Assembly (NCBI RefSeq): GCF_000758925.1
Contig: NZ_JRNC01000024.1
Coordinates: 1-64,000 of the forward strand
DNA: 64,000 bases
Source: Prevotella sp. S7-1-8
Lineage (GTDB): Bacteria > Bacteroidota > Bacteroidia > Bacteroidales > Bacteroidaceae
Reading direction: 5' to 3'
A model generated the notes under the pieces. It made no database searches, was not told the origin of the DNA, and saw only the letters and a program-made list of their open reading frames with translations. This document shows positions 28,173 to 37,396 of this stretch, piece by piece; positions within the stretch are counted from its first letter, which is position 1; every line of letters starts with the position of its first letter. A program made the translations under genes and the position numbers.

Positions 28173-29624
28173 ATGACAATTAGACATTTCGCGATCATAT
28201 CAGCATTAGCGTTGTTTACGGGTATGATGGCCATTCCCAACGGCAATCGTCGTGGCAAGGACCAAAAATCTTTTTTTTCAGACACCACAATAACAACCGT
28301 CACGCCAAACACTGACGAGGTAAGAATACCCGATGGAAGCGTGATAGACGAGGTGGTATGGGTGGTCGGAGACGAGCCTATTCTTCGATCGGATATAGAG
28401 ATGACGCGCATGCAAGGCATGGCGGAGGGCGTGAACTGGGGGCGAAACCCGGATTGTGCCATACCGGAGCAAATTGCCGTTCAGAAGCTTTTCCTGCACC
28501 AAGCGTCTATCGACTCGATCGAAGTGACGGAAAATGAGATCTCAAGGGGTATTGATCAGCAGATCAATAGATGGATAGAGGTTGCTGGGGGAAGGGAAAA
28601 ATTGGAGGAATATCGCAAGAAGACGATAAACGAAATGCGCGCCGAGCTGCACGACGACTTCAAAAATCAGTTGCTCATTCAGCAGATGAAGAACAAGATC
28701 GTGGAGCATGTCAAAGTGTCTCCCGCGGATGTCCGCGCTTATTTCCGTTCCTTGCCACAAGACAGCGTCCCTTTTGTTCCTATGGAAGTGGAGGTGCAAC
28801 TGCTTGTCAGGTTGCCACGCGTCAAGCAAGAAGAGATAAACCGGGTGAAGGACCTGCTGCGCAATTTCACCGACAGGGTGAACAAAGGCGAGACCACGTT
28901 CTCCACGTTGGCGCGCTTATACTCCGAGGATCCCGTCTCGGCGCGGGCTGGCGGTGAGATGGATTACACCGGTCGCGGCTATCTTGACCCCGCTTTTGCC
29001 AACGTGGCTTTCAACCTCACCGACCCAAACAAGATTTCCAAGATTGTGGAAACGGAGTTTGGCTACCACATCATTCAACTTATCGACAAGCGTGGCGACA
29101 AGATAAAATGCCGGCATATATTGCTCAAACCCAAAGTGTCCATGGAGGAGATAGAAAAGGCGTCGCACCAAGTAGATTCTATCGCAAACGACATTCGCGC
29201 GGGGAAGTTTACTTTTGAGGAGGCCGCCTCATACTTGTCTGAGGACAAGGACACCAGAAACAATCAAGGCTTGATGACCAACAACACGGGAGAATCCATG
29301 ACCTCGCGGTTCCAAATGAGAGAATTGCCCACGGAGGTGGCGCGCGTGGTTGACACGATGAAGGTGGGCGAAATATCCCAACCTTTCCAAATGATCAACA
29401 ATAAAGGCAAAACTGTTGTTGCCATAGCCAAACTCAAAAGCAGGACCGACGGGCATCGCGCAACCATAACGGAGGATTTTCAAGTGATGAAAAATGTGGT
29501 TTTAAATAAGGAGCGCGAAAAAACCATCAATAATTGGGTGTCCGACAAGATCAAGCATACATACGTGTGGATGAGCGACCGCTATAAAGATTGCGACTTT
29601 AAGTATAAGGGGTGGATTAAATGA
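28173..29624 (+). CDS. SurA-like periplasmic chaperone/isomerase
   Basis: A 483-residue exported protein with SurA layout: hydrophobic leader (about 1-20), N-terminal chaperone module (VIDEVVWVVGDEPILRSDIE at about 58-77), a first rotamase domain (EVQLLVRLP ... GYHIIQLIDKRGDK) and a second one (KCRHILLKPKVS onward). SurA delivers beta-barrel proteins to the BAM complex. Its gene overlaps the next (OstA-like) by 4 bases (ATGA), so translation is coupled. Confidence 0.9.
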   Translation: MTIRHFAIISALALFTGMMAIPNGNRRGKDQKSFFSDTTITTVTPNTDEVRIPDGSVIDEVVWVVGDEPILRSDIEMTRMQGMAEGVNWGRNPDCAIPEQIAVQKLFLHQASIDSIEVTENEISRGIDQQINRWIEVAGGREKLEEYRKKTINEMRAELHDDFKNQLLIQQMKNKIVEHVKVSPADVRAYFRSLPQDSVPFVPMEVEVQLLVRLPRVKQEEINRVKDLLRNFTDRVNKGETTFSTLARLYSEDPVSARAGGEMDYTGRGYLDPAFANVAFNLTDPNKISKIVETEFGYHIIQLIDKRGDKIKCRHILLKPKVSMEEIEKASHQVDSIANDIRAGKFTFEEAASYLSEDKDTRNNQGLMTNNTGESMTSRFQMRELPTEVARVVDTMKVGEISQPFQMINNKGKTVVAIAKLKSRTDGHRATITEDFQVMKNVVLNKEREKTINNWVSDKIKHTYVWMSDRYKDCDFKYKGWIK

Positions 29625-31354
29625 CGAGTCGATCCATTTGCCACCTGCGCGCTATTGGGCATAGGACTGTCTTTTCGATGGTTCTATGCTTCTTTGTGCT
29701 TGGGTTGCTCAACGCGGCAAGCCGGAAAGGAAAGCGAAAACCTGCCGACGAGCGGGTGCGTCTTGTTCACGCGGACGAGTTGATGTACGACGCTTATGGT
29801 CCCAACCCGGACGTTCAAATAGTCAAGGGGCATGTAGCCTTCACGCACAAGGGGGCGCGGCTCAATTGTGACAGCGCGTACTTCTACCAAGGCAACAATT
29901 CCATGCGCGCCTTTGGCCACGTGCGATTTCGCCAAGGGGACACGCTGTCGCTTACGTGTGACAGAGCGTGGTATAATGGTGAGGAGCAAATGTTGGAGGC
30001 GAGGCAAAACGTGGTGCTCAGACATCGAAAGCAAACGCTCTACACGGACAGTTTGAATTATGACCGACTTTATGAGTATGCTTATTTTTTCAATGGTGGA
30101 AGATTGATAGATGGCAAGACAAAACTTAGTTCGGACTGGGGCGAATACCACACAGCCACCCGAATGGCCCGGTTCAACCTCGATGTCCAGCTCAAAACGC
30201 CCAAAAATCGGATTTCCACGGATACGCTTTACTATGACACAAGAAAGTCGAGGGCGCATGTGGTGGGCATGTACACCACTGACAAAGGCCGTGGCAAGAA
30301 GATGCCCTCTGTCATAAGGGGAAAAAACAATACCATAACCACCACGGACGGCTATTTTAACACCGCCAAGGACGAGGCCGAGCTGTATGGACGATCCACC
30401 GTGGTGAGCAAAGGGAAGACCATCACGGCTGACACCCTGTTTTACAATAGCGCCACTGGCAAAAACCGAGGCAAGGGTAGGGTGATATTTGTTGATGACA
30501 AGAACCGCCAAAAGGTCACCTGCGAGAAGATGGAGTACAACGAGAAAATAGGCCGTGGATATGCCACGAAAAATCTTTTGGTCATGGACTATTCGCGCAA
30601 GGACACGCTGTATATGCACGCCGACACGATGCGGATAGAAACTTTTAATATCAACACAGACTCGGCTTTTCGTAAGGTTCACTGCTACAACAAGGTGCGA
30701 ACGTACAGGGTGGATATCCAGTCCGTGTGCGACTCGCTCGTCTTCAACAGCAAGGATTCGTGCCTCACGATGTATCGCAACCCGGTAATTTGGAATGCTG
30801 GGCGCCAGCTTCTTGGTGAGGTCGTCAAAGTGTTTATGAACGATAGTACGGTGCGCGAGGCACACGTGTTGGGGCAGGCTTTGTCGGTGGAACAACTCCC
30901 GGATAGCACCTATTACAACCAAGTGTCCTCAAAAGACATGTACGCCTATTTCGTCAATGGGCAAATGCGGCGTAGCGATGCCGTCAGAAACGTCAGATCC
31001 ATATATTTTCCTATAGACAACAAAGACAGCACCCTCATAGGGCTCAATTATGTGGAGACCGACACCATGAAAATGTACATGTCTCCCAATCGCCAATTGG
31101 AGCGTATATGGATGCCCAAGGCGCAAGGCACGCTTTACCCGATGACGCAGGCCCCCCCCACGCGATACAAGCTCGACGTGTTCGCGTGGTTCGATTACAT
31201 GCGACCCAAAAACAAGGACGACGTGTTTGTTTGGCGTGCAAAAACACAAGGTAGCGAGCTAAAAAATATTGTTCGCCATGCCGCGCCCATACAACAAATC
31301 AAGACAGGTCGGACATCCACGCCTAAACGGCGAGAGAAACGAGGGGAGGATTAG
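29621..31354 (+). CDS. OstA/LptA-like periplasmic protein
   Basis: A 577-residue exported protein. After a leader with a hydrophobic segment (about 15-34) it shows repeated beta strands of the OstA/LptA jellyroll type (HADELMYD, GHVAFTHKGARLNCDSAYFY, RAWYNGEEQMLEARQNVVL). E. coli LptA is a 185-residue LPS bridge; this version is about three times longer, with several more jellyroll-like repeats, as in Bacteroidetes relatives. A role in LPS transport is inference from family. It overlaps the SurA-like gene by 4 bases and precedes a small membrane protein by 2 bp. Confidence 0.83.
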   Translation: MTSRSICHLRAIGHRTVFSMVLCFFVLGLLNAASRKGKRKPADERVRLVHADELMYDAYGPNPDVQIVKGHVAFTHKGARLNCDSAYFYQGNNSMRAFGHVRFRQGDTLSLTCDRAWYNGEEQMLEARQNVVLRHRKQTLYTDSLNYDRLYEYAYFFNGGRLIDGKTKLSSDWGEYHTATRMARFNLDVQLKTPKNRISTDTLYYDTRKSRAHVVGMYTTDKGRGKKMPSVIRGKNNTITTTDGYFNTAKDEAELYGRSTVVSKGKTITADTLFYNSATGKNRGKGRVIFVDDKNRQKVTCEKMEYNEKIGRGYATKNLLVMDYSRKDTLYMHADTMRIETFNINTDSAFRKVHCYNKVRTYRVDIQSVCDSLVFNSKDSCLTMYRNPVIWNAGRQLLGEVVKVFMNDSTVREAHVLGQALSVEQLPDSTYYNQVSSKDMYAYFVNGQMRRSDAVRNVRSIYFPIDNKDSTLIGLNYVETDTMKMYMSPNRQLERIWMPKAQGTLYPMTQAPPTRYKLDVFAWFDYMRPKNKDDVFVWRAKTQGSELKNIVRHAAPIQQIKTGRTSTPKRREKRGED

Positions 31355-31356
31355 AT

Positions 31357-31638
31357 ATGCCCATGCTCTTCAAGGTGCCTAAACCACGACGTTTTAAACA
31401 TCCGATGATTTATAGCGACGAGCGCAAGGATCGATTGGCGCGGATAGAAGCGCGCGCGCGGCAAGAGTTAGGCATGTCTACAAAAGGCGCGGCCGCGAGC
31501 GCGCCGCGCCGCGTCAGGTTTGCCGCCGAGTGGCAATCGCGCCATCGACGGCATGCCAAGTCTTCGCTTTCAAGTACGGTCACGCTCCTTGTTTTAATAT
31601 CCTTATTCGTTTTATTGCTGATAATATTGATAATATGA
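31357..31638 (+). CDS. small single-span membrane protein
   Basis: A 93-residue protein: about 70 strongly basic residues (many Arg/Lys), then a C-terminal membrane helix (about 70-93, ending [17 protein letters not shown]). It is tightly packed between the OstA-like gene (2-bp gap) and mutL (4-base ATGA overlap), which argues that it is translated. The function is unknown; the basic, cytoplasmic-facing N-terminus with tail anchor suggests a membrane adaptor. Confidence 0.75.
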   Translation: MPMLFKVPKPRRFKHPMIYSDERKDRLARIEARARQELGMSTKGAAASAPRRVRFAAEWQSRHRRHAKSSLSSTVTLLVLISLFVLLLIILII

Positions 31639-33500
31639 GTGATGTCATCCATCTTTTACCCGATTCCGTAGCCAATCAGATAGCGGCCGGCGAGGTGATA
31701 CAACGGCCTGCGTCTGTTATCAAGGAGCTGATGGAAAATGCCTTGGACGCTGACGCCAAGACGGTGGACGTGAGCGTGGTGGAGGCTGGCCGCGCTTCCA
31801 TCCAAGTGATAGATGACGGGAAAGGCATGTCCGAAACCGACGCTCGTTTGTCTTTTGAGCGCCACGCCACTTCCAAAATTCGCTTGGCCGACGATCTTTT
31901 CAACCTTCGAACAATGGGATTTAGGGGTGAGGCTTTGGCCTCTATCGCTGCCGTTGCCCAGGTGCAACTGAAGACGCGCACGCGCAATGAGGAAATAGGA
32001 ACGCAGCTGTCGATAGCCGGTTCTCGCTTCAAAGATCAGGAGCCATGCGCCTGTCCCGTCGGTTCCAATTTCCTCATCGAAAACTTGTTTTACAACGTGC
32101 CCGCGCGTAGGAAATTTCTCAAGTCGAACAATACCGAGCTCAATCACATCATTACGGCGTTTCAACGTATAGCCCTCGTATATCCGGATGTGGCTTTCTC
32201 GTTAAGGAGCAACAACTCGGAGATGTTCAATCTCAGGGCCGGAGGCTTGCGCCAGCGCATTGTCGACATTTTTGGCAAACGTATCAACCAAGATCTTTTG
32301 CCTGTCAACGTCGAGACATCCATGTGCGGTCTCAATGGATTTGTGGGCAAACCCGAGTCCGCTCGCAAAAAAGGGGCGCACCAATATTTTTTTGTCAATG
32401 GCCGATACATGCGCCATCCCTATTTCCACAAGGCTGTCACGACGGCTTTTGACCGCCTCGTGCCTCAAGGTGACCAAGTGCCTTATTTCCTTTATTTCGA
32501 CGTGGACCCAAAGGATATCGACGTCAACATACATCCCACCAAAACCGAAATAAAATTTGAGAACGAGCAAGCTATCTGGCAAATCGTCCTCGCCGCGGTC
32601 AAAGACGCTGTCGGCAGGTTTAACAATGTGTCTACGATAGACTTTGACACCGAGGGCAAGCCGGACATTCCCATCTTTAATCCCAATAACCACGCGGAGG
32701 CGCCCAAGGTGGAATACAACCCCACTTACAACCCCTTTGACAGCATGCAGGCGCCTTGCCCCCACTCTCCAAAAGCCCCCAAACCGTCTAAAGGTGATGC
32801 CGACCAAATTATACGCTCGCATATTCCAAGCCAATGGGAACAACTCTATGACGACATTGACGCAGGGAGCGACCGACAACATGACACGCTGTTTCCCGAA
32901 ACGGCGACCGAGGCTGCTGACAGTCTCATCGCCGAGAAATCGCCCGCGCATTATCAATACAAGGGGCAATACATCATGACCGCCGTCAAATCCGGACTGA
33001 TGGTCGTGGACCAGCATCGCGCGCACATTCGTATCTTGTTCGATTACTATCGGAAACAGCTTGCCACGCAAGCTGTGCACGCGCAGAAAATGCTTTTCCC
33101 CGATACCATCCAGTTGTCCGTGCAAGAAGACACGCTGTACCAAACCATAGCCGAGGAGGTCTCGGCCATGGGTTTTGAGCTTGCCAATCTTGGGGGCGGC
33201 ACCTACGCTATCAATGCCATGCCAGAAGGGTTGGAGGGCGTGGACGTGCTATGTTTGCTCCATGACATGCTCCAATCCGTGCAAGACAGGGGCGTCGCCG
33301 CTAATCAAGAGATCAACGACGCCATAGCGCTGAGCATGGCGCGCGCCGCCGCAATACCTTACGGACAGGCGTTGAGCAATGATGAGATGGAAAATATCGT
33401 CAACAATTTGTTCGTATGTTCCAACGTGAACTACACCCCTGATGGAAAACGCGTGCTATATATCTTAAAACAAAACGACATAGAGCAAATGTTGCGTTAA
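31635..33500 (+). CDS. mutL: DNA mismatch repair protein MutL
   Basis: 621 residues. The N-terminal GHKL ATPase has all four motifs: [23 protein letters not shown] and GFRGEAL. A long acidic linker (about 345-440) precedes the dimerisation domain. The metal endonuclease motif DQHA(X)2E(X)4E is not intact: the segment reads [15 protein letters not shown], without the two acidic residues, so by sequence this MutL lacks the endonuclease. The open frame extends to 31530, but ATG 31635 ([21 protein letters not shown]) is the family start and overlaps the preceding stop. Confidence 0.97.
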   Translation: MSDVIHLLPDSVANQIAAGEVIQRPASVIKELMENALDADAKTVDVSVVEAGRASIQVIDDGKGMSETDARLSFERHATSKIRLADDLFNLRTMGFRGEALASIAAVAQVQLKTRTRNEEIGTQLSIAGSRFKDQEPCACPVGSNFLIENLFYNVPARRKFLKSNNTELNHIITAFQRIALVYPDVAFSLRSNNSEMFNLRAGGLRQRIVDIFGKRINQDLLPVNVETSMCGLNGFVGKPESARKKGAHQYFFVNGRYMRHPYFHKAVTTAFDRLVPQGDQVPYFLYFDVDPKDIDVNIHPTKTEIKFENEQAIWQIVLAAVKDAVGRFNNVSTIDFDTEGKPDIPIFNPNNHAEAPKVEYNPTYNPFDSMQAPCPHSPKAPKPSKGDADQIIRSHIPSQWEQLYDDIDAGSDRQHDTLFPETATEAADSLIAEKSPAHYQYKGQYIMTAVKSGLMVVDQHRAHIRILFDYYRKQLATQAVHAQKMLFPDTIQLSVQEDTLYQTIAEEVSAMGFELANLGGGTYAINAMPEGLEGVDVLCLLHDMLQSVQDRGVAANQEINDAIALSMARAAAIPYGQALSNDEMENIVNNLFVCSNVNYTPDGKRVLYILKQNDIEQMLR

Positions 33501-33580
33501 GTTTAAAGCAAAATGGACAATGCTTGTGTAGAATTAAAATAATTCTTGTTTTTTTTAATTAAATATGTGCGCAAAGTTCG

Positions 33581-33608
33581 TTTGAATTAAAAAATATTAT
33601 TAACTTTG
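33581..33608 (+). promoter_or_regulatory. promoter of the ompA-like gene
   Basis: TTTG at 33581-33584 and TAACTTTG at 33601-33608. The 16-bp spacing is short of the usual 19-21, so the -33 assignment is tentative, but the -7 box is perfect and lies 65 bp before the start. Confidence 0.5.
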
Positions 33609-33673
33609 CCCCACGTTAAAGTGCGCGAATGATTTAAAATGCTATATATTTGATCATTAAAAAACAAAAGATT

Positions 33674-34840
33674 ATGAAAAAAACGTTAATCGCATTGGCT
33701 TTCGCCGGTATGTTTACGGGTGCTAACGCCCAGGAGGCAACGCCTTTGCAAAAGTACAGTGTTGCTACCAATTCTTTTTGGAGCAATTGGTTTATTCAAT
33801 TAGGTGGTGACTACCACGCGTGGTATACAGACGAGGAGCATGGCCGTTTTGACAAGCGCGCGGGCGTCCTCTCTAAAGATCGCCGTACGTTTGGCGCCCA
33901 TGTTGCCATCGGCAAGTGGTTCACTCCCGGCTTGGGCCTCCGCACGAAGTTGCAGGCTTGGCAGGGCAAGAAGATTGCTCCTAAGAGCGTTGGCGAGCGC
34001 GAAACATTCGACATGTGGATCCTGAGCGAGCACGTCATGTTCAACTTGAGCAACCTCCTCTGTGGCTACAACCCAAATCGTGTTTGGAATGTCATTCCGT
34101 TCGTGGGTGGTGGCGTGGCTCGTAACATGAGCGACGACCTCTATGCCATGCATCTTGACGCAGGTATCCAGTCTACATGGCGTCTTGGCAAGCACGTCAA
34201 CTTCTATGTGGAGGCAGGCTGGAATCGCCTTGAGGAAGATTTCTCCTTGTATCAGGGCACTTCTTTGGCAGACACTCGCCTTAACCGCGGATGGGAAGAC
34301 AAGGACAACGATTTGTACGCCGAGGTAGGTTTGACGTTCAATCTTGGTGCCGCCACTTGGGACAAGGTGCCAGATGTTGACGCTATCAAGGCTCTATCCC
34401 AGAGCCAGATAGACGCTCTCAACGCTCAGCTCAATGACGCTAACGCGGAGAACGCCCGTCTGAAGAACTTGTTGGCCAATCAGCCCAAGCAAGAATCGAA
34501 CAAGGCTGTCAAGGAGTTTGTTACCACTCCGGTATCTGTGTTCTTCAACATCAACCGTACCAACATCGCCTCTCAAAAGGATCTTGTAAATGTTGCCGCT
34601 ATCGCAAAATACGCTAAAGAAAACGGTAGCAAGTTGCTCGTAAACGGTTACGCTGATAGCGCCACCGGTACTCCCGAGATTAACCAAAGACTGTCTGAGG
34701 GCCGTGCCGCGACTGTTGCTGACGAGCTTGTCAAGATGGGCGTGGAGCGTGGCAACATCACTGCCGTGGGTCATGGTGGCGTTGATGAGCTCTCTCCAAT
34801 CTCATTCAACCGTCGCGCCACAGTTCAGGTTTCTGAGTAA
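33674..34840 (+). CDS. OmpA family outer-membrane protein
   Basis: A 388-residue protein with a clear signal peptide (MKKTLIALAFAGMFTGANAQ), an N-terminal eight-strand barrel-like domain (about 25-230), a short coiled-coil linker (about 240-275: ALSQSQIDALNAQLNDANAE) and a C-terminal OmpA peptidoglycan-binding domain (about 285-388; NGYADSATGTPEINQRLSEGRA matches the family helix/strand core). It anchors the outer membrane to the wall. Codon use looks highly biased, which fits strong expression. Upstream start 33650 rejected because it spoils the signal peptide. Confidence 0.93.
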   Translation: MKKTLIALAFAGMFTGANAQEATPLQKYSVATNSFWSNWFIQLGGDYHAWYTDEEHGRFDKRAGVLSKDRRTFGAHVAIGKWFTPGLGLRTKLQAWQGKKIAPKSVGERETFDMWILSEHVMFNLSNLLCGYNPNRVWNVIPFVGGGVARNMSDDLYAMHLDAGIQSTWRLGKHVNFYVEAGWNRLEEDFSLYQGTSLADTRLNRGWEDKDNDLYAEVGLTFNLGAATWDKVPDVDAIKALSQSQIDALNAQLNDANAENARLKNLLANQPKQESNKAVKEFVTTPVSVFFNINRTNIASQKDLVNVAAIAKYAKENGSKLLVNGYADSATGTPEINQRLSEGRAATVADELVKMGVERGNITAVGHGGVDELSPISFNRRATVQVSE

Positions 34841-34903
34841 CATCATCATTTTCTCCTGATCATTTGACAAAAAGAAATTAGGAGTTCCCAAAAATTACAA
34901 ACT

Positions 34904-34935
34904 GAGCGTACCGTTTGTCGGTGCGCTCTTTTTTT
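34904..34935 (+). terminator. intrinsic terminator after ompA
   Basis: GAGCGTACCG (34904-34913), 5-nt loop, CGGTGCGCTC (34919-34928), then a run of seven T. One G-U-type mismatch in the stem. A classic strong terminator. Confidence 0.85.
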
Positions 34936-34982
34936 ATTGGGTTTTGCAAGCTGTTCGCCCCATGTATGACAATGACATGGCA

Positions 34983-35114
34983 ACTTTTCGTAAGGACGCT
35001 AATCCCGTCGCGATTGGATATTGATCGCGTCGCGATTGGATATTGATCACGTTTCGTTTAGATACCAATCAGGCTGCGTTTAGACACTAACCGCGTCGCA
35101 ATTAGATACTAATC
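34983..35114 (+). repeat. 22-bp intergenic repeat element, locus B (5-6 units)
   Basis: Units at 35005-35026, 35027-35048, 35049-35070, 35071-35092 and 35093-35114, each 22 bp. The first two are identical except at base 1. A diverged sixth unit fits at 34983-35004. Later sequence (about 35115-35250) has further loosely similar words, such as cgattttcgg and gcgtttaacc, but loses the 22-bp register. It begins 50 bp after the ompA terminator and lies upstream of the tRNA-Val promoter. Confidence 0.75.
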
Positions 35115-35563
35115 CCAAAGGCCGGCAGGCTTTGACATGCCGATTTTCGGCCTTGGCATTCCGCGTTTAACCCCGAAAGGCAAAATCGTCCGCAAGAAAG
35201 GCGTTTCCGGTGATTGTTTCGCGCTTCTGGCCCGGCACGCGCGTCGTTGCCTCTCGCCATGCCATTCCTTGGGCAGGCTCACGCTAAGAGCGGGCCGCGC
35301 GAGGACTTTTTTTGTTGAGCTTGTTTACAAATCCTTAAATCATGGATAATTTGATGCCAAGACGCTGGCGGTCAGGTGGAAAGGAAATGCGCGCTTGGTG
35401 TTTCGCCAAAAAAAACAAGGGGGGATGTTGTCGCTTACGATAATGTTTTTGTTTGCGCCAAACCGCGTGGCACTTGGAACTCGCGCGCATGTGTGAATGA
35501 CGGGTTCGCGGTGTGTGGCAAGTGACTATTTTTTCATGTGAAAACAAAAAAATGTTGTAAATG
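35115..35563. other. intergenic stretch after repeat locus B
   Basis: About 450 bp, GC-rich at first (to about 35320) and then AT-rich. It holds degenerate sequence resembling the 22-bp element but no ORF that I accept: the 70-codon ORF at 35137-35349 has no recognisable features. Confidence 0.5.
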
Positions 35564-35595
35564 TTTGGTGGAGCGATATATAAATTGTATCTTTG
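35564..35595 (+). promoter_or_regulatory. promoter of the tRNA-Val pair
   Basis: TTTG at 35564-35567 and TATCTTTG at 35588-35595, 20 bp apart: a consensus Bacteroidetes promoter, ending 21 bp before the first tRNA. Confidence 0.85.
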
Positions 35596-35616
35596 CATCC
35601 GCAATCCGAGTTACTC

Positions 35617-35691
35617 GGGCGTTTAGCTCAGCTGGTTTAGAGCATCTGCCTTACAAGCAGAGGGTCGGCGGTTCGAATCCGTCAACGCCCA
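35617..35691 (+). tRNA. tRNA-Val (anticodon TAC)
   Basis: Acceptor arms GGGCGTT / AACGCCC, a D-arm gctcagctggtttagagc, anticodon loop CTTACAA with TAC, and the T-arm ggcggttcgaatccgtc. The 3' CCA is not encoded (the sequence continues A-CTTAGG), so it must be added by the CCA enzyme. The folded part is identical to the next tRNA. Confidence 0.96.
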
Positions 35692-35741
35692 CTTAGGGGT
35701 GTTTCCCTGTGGTCTTTCGGGGCTGCGGGGATTTTTTTAGA

Positions 35742-35819
35742 GGGCGTTTAGCTCAGCTGGTTTAGAGCATCTGCCTTACAAGCAGAGGGTCGGCGGTTCG
35801 AATCCGTCAACGCCCACCA
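35742..35819 (+). tRNA. tRNA-Val (anticodon TAC), second copy
   Basis: Identical in all 75 bases of the folded part to the copy 50 bp upstream, but here the CCA end is encoded (ACCA at 35816-35819). The two are presumably transcribed together from the promoter at 35564. Confidence 0.96.
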
Positions 35820-35824
35820 ATTAA

Positions 35825-35857
35825 AAAGTCTTGCGACCACGGCGGTCGTGAGACTTT
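35825..35857 (+). terminator. hairpin after the tRNA pair
   Basis: AAAGTCTTGCGACC (35825-35838) pairs with GGTCGTGAGACTTT (35844-35857) around a 5-nt loop, with one wobble. The T-run is short, but the position directly after the second tRNA fits a terminator. Confidence 0.7.
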
Positions 35858-35957
35858 GTCATATAGACGCGAGAGACTTTATGTGAGACATGATGGCGTT
35901 AACTTATATTTACCAAAGTTTTTAAGCCTAACTGCGCATCATCTCGAATTTAATTCG

Positions 35958-35965
35958 TAAATTTG
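35958..35965 (+). promoter_or_regulatory. -7 element upstream of purB
   Basis: TAAATTTG, 26 bp before the purB start; no good -33 box seen. Confidence 0.4.
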
Positions 35966-35991
35966 CATACATACAATACATATTATAATAT

Positions 35992-37338
35992 ATGAATCTT
36001 GATGTGTTGACTGCCATCTCGCCTGTCGATGGCCGTTATAGGGGAAAAACAGAACCTTTGGCAGACTATTTCTCAGAATTTGCGCTTATAAAATATCGTG
36101 TGCGTGTAGAAATAGAATATTTCATAGCGCTTTGTGAGTTGCCGTTGCCACAGCTTGCCAATTTCGACCACAGCCTTTTCGACAAATTACGCGCGATTTA
36201 CCAACGCTTTGACGAGGTTGACGCGCGGCGCGTGAAGGACATTGAGAATGTTACCAACCACGATGTGAAAGCGGTGGAATATTTCATCAAGGAACGGTTC
36301 GATCAAATAGGCGGGCTTGACGACTTTAAAGAATTTGTTCATTTCGGACTCACGTCGCAGGATATCAACAACACCAGCGTGCCGCTTTCCGTCAAGGAGG
36401 CCCTCGCTCGCGTGTACTGTCCTTGCGTGGAAGAGCTGATAAGCCAGCTCAAAACTTACGCGGATGAGTGGAAAGACGTCTCCATGCTGGCGCGCACGCA
36501 TGGCCAACCTGCTTCGCCTACACGTTTGGGCAAAGAGATGATGGTCTATGTTTACAGGCTTTCCGAGCAGCTCGACGACCTTAAAAAGGTGAAGTTGACG
36601 GCCAAGTTTGGTGGCGCCACAGGCAATTTCAACGCGCACCATGTGGCCTATCCGAATATAGACTGGCGCAAATTTGGCAATGATTTTGTGGCCAACAAAT
36701 TAGGTTTACAGCGAGAGCAGTGGACAACCCAAATCAGCAACTACGATTTTATGGGTGCCGTGTTTGATGCCATGCGCCGCGTCAATACCATCATCATCGA
36801 TTTGGACCGCGATTTCTGGATGTACATTTCCATGGAGTATTTTAAGCAAAAGATCAAGGCCGGCGAGGTCGGGTCCAGTGCCATGCCACACAAGGTGAAC
36901 CCGATAGATTACGAGAACAGCGAGGGCAATCTCGGAATGGCCAATGCCGTGTTGCAATTCTTGGCCGCCAAACTGCCGGTAAGCCGCTTGCAAAGAGACC
37001 TGACAGACTCTACGGTGCTGCGTAACGTTGGCGTGCCTTTCGGCCATGGCGTCATCGCCATCAAGAGCACGCTGAAAGGATTGAGGAAACTCATTCTTAA
37101 CGAAGACAAGATGGCGCAAGACCTTGAGAACTCATGGGCCGTCGTGGCGGAGGCCATACAGACAGTTTTGCGCCGGGAGGGCTATCCACATCCGTATGAG
37201 GCGTTGAAAGCGTTGACACGCACCAATGAGAAAATGACCAAGAGGACAATACACGAGTTTATACAAACACTGAATGTCAGTGATGAGGTGAAAAAAGAGT
37301 TGACGGCGATAACGCCGGAAAATTATACAGGTATTTAA
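35992..37338 (+). CDS. purB: adenylosuccinate lyase
   Basis: Catalyses two fumarate-releasing steps in purine synthesis (SAICAR to AICAR, and adenylosuccinate to AMP). The 448-residue protein has the fumarase/aspartase signature GSSAMPHKVNPIDYENSEG at about residue 290, the catalytic serine loop within it, and the HGQPASPTRLGKEM and TSQDINNTS motifs of the purB branch. It follows the tRNA pair and precedes the RluB-type gene by 58 bp on the same strand. Confidence 0.97.
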   Translation: MNLDVLTAISPVDGRYRGKTEPLADYFSEFALIKYRVRVEIEYFIALCELPLPQLANFDHSLFDKLRAIYQRFDEVDARRVKDIENVTNHDVKAVEYFIKERFDQIGGLDDFKEFVHFGLTSQDINNTSVPLSVKEALARVYCPCVEELISQLKTYADEWKDVSMLARTHGQPASPTRLGKEMMVYVYRLSEQLDDLKKVKLTAKFGGATGNFNAHHVAYPNIDWRKFGNDFVANKLGLQREQWTTQISNYDFMGAVFDAMRRVNTIIIDLDRDFWMYISMEYFKQKIKAGEVGSSAMPHKVNPIDYENSEGNLGMANAVLQFLAAKLPVSRLQRDLTDSTVLRNVGVPFGHGVIAIKSTLKGLRKLILNEDKMAQDLENSWAVVAEAIQTVLRREGYPHPYEALKALTRTNEKMTKRTIHEFIQTLNVSDEVKKELTAITPENYTGI

Positions 37339-37396
37339 TTTTACAAAAATAGTATCATTTATTAACCATGGCCGAGAGGCTTAACATGTTAGAACT

